Positions 60,561-62,876 of a stretch of 62,876 nucleotides of DNA are shown in pieces. The stretch spans positions 1-62,876 of the forward strand of contig CAJQKB010000029.1 of NCBI GenBank assembly GCA_905478775.1, written 5' to 3'. A model generated the notes under the pieces. The model saw only the letters and a program-made list of their open reading frames with translations. It was not told the DNA's origin and did not search any database. Source of the stretch: an uncultured Opitutales bacterium. GTDB lineage: Bacteria; Verrucomicrobiota; Verrucomicrobiia; Opitutales; Seribacteraceae. Within the stretch, counting starts at the first letter, position 1. Each line of letters opens with the position of its first letter. The translations under genes and the position numbers were made by a program.

Positions 60561-61321
60561 CTATTGAAGCTAGTCAAATTATTGTTTGGGTACTTGTTTT
60601 TTTAAGAACTGGAGCCTTCTTTATGGGGATTCCATTATTTGCAGGCAAAATGATTCCTACAAAAATTAGAACTGCATTTGGCTTACTTCTTTCCTTGTTA
60701 ATTAACCCGGTGGTTCCTGCCAACCTTGAGATTGCAAATCATTTTGTTGGGGCAATTGTCCTGTCCATCAATGAGATATGCATTGGCTTATTGTTGGCCA
60801 TGATAGTTCGAATGGTATTTTTTGCCGTTGAACTGGCGGGTCACCTGATCTCCTACGAGATAGGACTAATGGCAAGTAACAGTGTAAACCCTTTACTAGG
60901 ATCTACTGATTCAACTGTTACCTCTCTTTTATATTATTTCAGTCTTCTTGTTTTTTTTATCAATGGAATTCATTATGATGTACTCAAAGCTTTTGTTTTA
61001 ACTTTCGAGATTTTCCCTATTGGCACATTCTTTTTAACCGCGAATCCAACTGCCGATTTTGTTTCAGAAGTCTCTCATGTATTTGTACTTGGGACACTTA
61101 TTGCCGCCCCCTTTATTGCGTTGAACTTTTTAATTAATATATCTTTTGCAGTTCTTGGAAAAGCCGTTCCCAAAATGAATGTGTTTATGACCAGTTTTTC
61201 GGTACGAATTTTATCTGGTCTAGTATTACTAGTTTCTTCAATCCTTTTGATCACTTCATATATTGTTGATAATAGTAAACGGTCGGTTGAGGTTATGTTG
61301 AAAATAATTCAGCCAGGATAA
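60557..61321 (+). CDS. fliR: Flagellar biosynthetic protein FliR
   Basis: Export-gate subunit of 254 residues with about six membrane segments, starting at GTG 60557. Conserved parts are FMGIPLFAGKMIPTKIR near the start, the ELAGHLISYEIGLMAS loop and PFIALNFLINISFAVLGKAVPKMNVF towards the C-terminus. It precedes flhB by 3 bp. The absence of fusion to FlhB is the ordinary arrangement. Confidence 0.95.
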   Translation: MTIEASQIIVWVLVFLRTGAFFMGIPLFAGKMIPTKIRTAFGLLLSLLINPVVPANLEIANHFVGAIVLSINEICIGLLLAMIVRMVFFAVELAGHLISYEIGLMASNSVNPLLGSTDSTVTSLLYYFSLLVFFINGIHYDVLKAFVLTFEIFPIGTFFLTANPTADFVSEVSHVFVLGTLIAAPFIALNFLINISFAVLGKAVPKMNVFMTSFSVRILSGLVLLVSSILLITSYIVDNSKRSVEVMLKIIQPG

Positions 61322-61324
61322 ATA

Positions 61325-62434
61325 ATGTCAGATGTAGATAAAAGCTCTAAGACGGAACCACCTACTGCTAAGAAGTTATCAGAATCTAGATCGAAAGGAC
61401 AGTTTGCGAAAGCACCTGAAATTGGGATGACTTTGACCATGCTAGCGGGACTGGTTGTCATTTTGTTTTATGGACCGAGTAAGGCACTGGATGTTATGGC
61501 TTTTACAAAATCAATAATGCAGAACCTTCATACAATAAAAGCTACGCAGGAGGGAATGGCGACTACATTGCAAGGTGCATTTATATTCCTTGGGGTTATT
61601 GTTTTTCCTATGTTAGCTTTGACCTTTATTGCGGCATTTGTGGCGGAGGGTTTACAGACGGGTTTTCGCCTCACTCCCAAAGCGATCGAGCCTAAATTAA
61701 GTAAGTTTAATCCAATTAGCGGCGTCAAAAGAATCTTTGGCTTAAAGGGGTTGAAGGCTTTTATGATTGATTTTATGAAGTTTTCTATAATTGGGACGGT
61801 TGTTTGGCTAACTTTAATTATTTTTTTTGATGATCCTATTTTCTATGCTCCTATCCCCATTCAGCATCTACCCATTTTTATTTATGATTTATTTGTGACA
61901 ATGTTCGCAATTTTAGTCCTTCTTTTACTGATTATCGCGATCATCAATTACATGATTAAGAAGAAAGAAAATGATGAAGAGATGAAGATGACTAAGGATG
62001 AGGTGAAAGAGGAGACTAAAAGTAAGGAAGTCGCACCCGAAGTAAAATCGGCCCAGCGCAAGAAGGCAATGGAGATGCTTTCTGGTCAAAACTTGATGGA
62101 TGTTGGTACCGCTGATGTAGTAGTGACCAATCCCACCCACTACGCAATTGCCCTTCGCTATGAAAAGGGCATGGATCTTGCTCCTGTTGTTATCGCGAAA
62201 GGAGAAAACATATTGGCTAGAAGAATAAAATTGATTGCAGCAGAAAATGATGTGCCCACCATTGAGAATAAACCAGTGGCCCGTGCACTCTTTTTGCTTG
62301 GGCGCATTGGCGAACCTATCCCTCTCGATTTTTACCAAGTTGTTGCAGAGATCTTAGCTCAAGTCTACAAGTCTCATGCTTACTATTATCACAGATTGAA
62401 GGCTAGACGGCTGCTCGCAAAACCAATTGCATGA
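61325..62434 (+). CDS. flhB: Flagellar export switch protein FlhB
   Basis: Substrate-specificity switch of the export apparatus, 369 residues. The N-terminus SSKTEPPTAKKLSESRSKGQF is typical, four membrane segments follow, and the cytoplasmic domain contains the self-cleavage motif VTNPTHYAIALRY (NPTH near residue 268). A Lys/Glu-rich linker joins the two parts. Intact NPTH implies a normal hook-to-filament switch working with FliK. Confidence 0.96.
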   Translation: MSDVDKSSKTEPPTAKKLSESRSKGQFAKAPEIGMTLTMLAGLVVILFYGPSKALDVMAFTKSIMQNLHTIKATQEGMATTLQGAFIFLGVIVFPMLALTFIAAFVAEGLQTGFRLTPKAIEPKLSKFNPISGVKRIFGLKGLKAFMIDFMKFSIIGTVVWLTLIIFFDDPIFYAPIPIQHLPIFIYDLFVTMFAILVLLLLIIAIINYMIKKKENDEEMKMTKDEVKEETKSKEVAPEVKSAQRKKAMEMLSGQNLMDVGTADVVVTNPTHYAIALRYEKGMDLAPVVIAKGENILARRIKLIAAENDVPTIENKPVARALFLLGRIGEPIPLDFYQVVAEILAQVYKSHAYYYHRLKARRLLAKPIA

Positions 62435-62440
62435 TTTCTA

Positions 62441-62876
62441 ATGAACGATTTGTATCAAAAATTTAAATCAAACTTGGGTCGTCTTAGCGGTAATTCAGAC
62501 TTGGGATTTGTTTTTGGTTTATTTGGTGCTGTCTTGCTTTTGGTCGTCCCTGTTCACAAGGATATTCTCAGTATTCTCCTTGTCGTTAGTATCGCAATTT
62601 CTTTGCTAATATTGCTTACTGTCATATATGTAAAAGATCCGCCTGAGTTTTCTGTTTTTCCGACACTGTTACTTTCGGTAACTCTTTACAGACTGGGTCT
62701 GAATGTTGCATCCACTCGGTTGATTTTACTGGACGGAGATGCAGGTTCTGTGATCGAGTCTTTTGGCACATTTGTGGTGGGTGGTAACTATGTGGTCGGT
62801 ACGGTGATATTTCTAATTTTAGTTATCATTAATTTCGTTGTAATTACCAAAGGTGCGGGTCGAATTGCTGAAGTAA
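62441..62876 (+). CDS. flhA: Flagellar biosynthesis protein FlhA (5' part)
   Basis: The first 145 codons, starting at ATG 62441 and running off the window end. The translated text has two membrane helices at the start ([20 protein letters not shown]) and the FlhA signature [27 protein letters not shown]. It continues the fliP-fliQ-fliR-flhB-flhA order. The cytoplasmic chaperone-docking domain lies outside the window. Confidence 0.95.
   Translation, partial: MNDLYQKFKSNLGRLSGNSDLGFVFGLFGAVLLLVVPVHKDILSILLVVSIAISLLILLTVIYVKDPPEFSVFPTLLLSVTLYRLGLNVASTRLILLDGDAGSVIESFGTFVVGGNYVVGTVIFLILVIINFVVITKGAGRIAEV

Noticed and set aside
60366-61045. TTGGCAC sequences at about 60363 and 61021 as internal sigma-54 promoters
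   Set aside because: The -12 GC is missing at the required distance in both, and both lie within coding sequence (fliQ and fliR).

Overview
The window is bacterial chromosome with 64 genes on both strands, all gaps under 300 bp and no RNA genes, insertion sequences or CRISPR arrays that I could recognise. Apolipoprotein N-acyltransferase, lipoprotein signal peptides and a FliF-FliP-FlhB flagellar export set point to a diderm, flagellated bacterium. The very large secreted repeat protein with a Trp-rich tail and several gene styles recall Verrucomicrobiota, probably Opitutae. That placement rests on memory of similar proteins and is unverified.

Layout. 1-3265 (minus) is the proteostasis cluster tig-clpP-clpX, with clpX cut by the window edge. 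3393-8240 mixes a membrane-anchored unknown, YbgC thioesterase, shikimate kinase, a BFN-domain protein, Dus and Lnt. 8321-10207 holds two tandem HDOD signalling paralogs. 10310-13398 is gapA-pgk-tpiA. 13423-15500 (minus) is SDR, exported peroxiredoxin, YhbY and cytoplasmic peroxiredoxin. 15598-24615 is a run of metabolic genes: aldo/keto reductase, panB, gpsA, queH, cysE, an adenylate-kinase-like fusion, M29 peptidase, adenosine-deaminase-family enzyme and rluD. 24663-30927 is accessory: a LOG protein, a tandem duplicated small-gene cassette, SixA, a MORN lipoprotein, a nuclease-fold candidate, an exported SNase-like protein, a second M29-like protein and a secreted basic Pro/Arg-rich protein. 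31011-40877 encodes a 3288-residue surface protein. 40913-46129 carries dxs-xseB, an M48 protease, VanZ, an FmdB-like protein and a second MORN lipoprotein. 46151-47731 is a PAS histidine kinase, divergent from the flagellar operon at 47946-62876: flgB flgC fliE fliF fliG fliH fliI fliJ, a MotE-like gene, fliK, flgD flgE fliL fliM fliN fliO fliP fliQ fliR flhB flhA (partial).

The regulation is the most interesting part. A near-perfect sigma-54 promoter (TTGGCAC-N5-TTGCA, 47916-47932) lies so close to flgB that the predicted transcript starts about 3 nt before the ATG. Far upstream, two paralogous 80-95-residue acidic proteins (25729-25971 and 26233-26475, about 51 percent identical) are each preceded by a sigma-28-type promoter (TAAAG, then a CCGA-like -10 at the E. 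coli FliA spacing), a 5'-terminal hairpin with compensatory changes, a 36-nt block containing a perfect AGGAGG that differs at one base, and a second conserved stem. I propose a duplicated sigma-28-controlled regulatory cassette, possibly FlgM-like anti-sigma factors, with an undescribed structured mRNA leader. Together these fit a sigma-54 to sigma-28 flagellar hierarchy.

A general trait: most genes lack a Shine-Dalgarno sequence and start after short A/T-rich leaders, so the few perfect AGGAGG sites (cassette leaders, giant surface gene) stand out.
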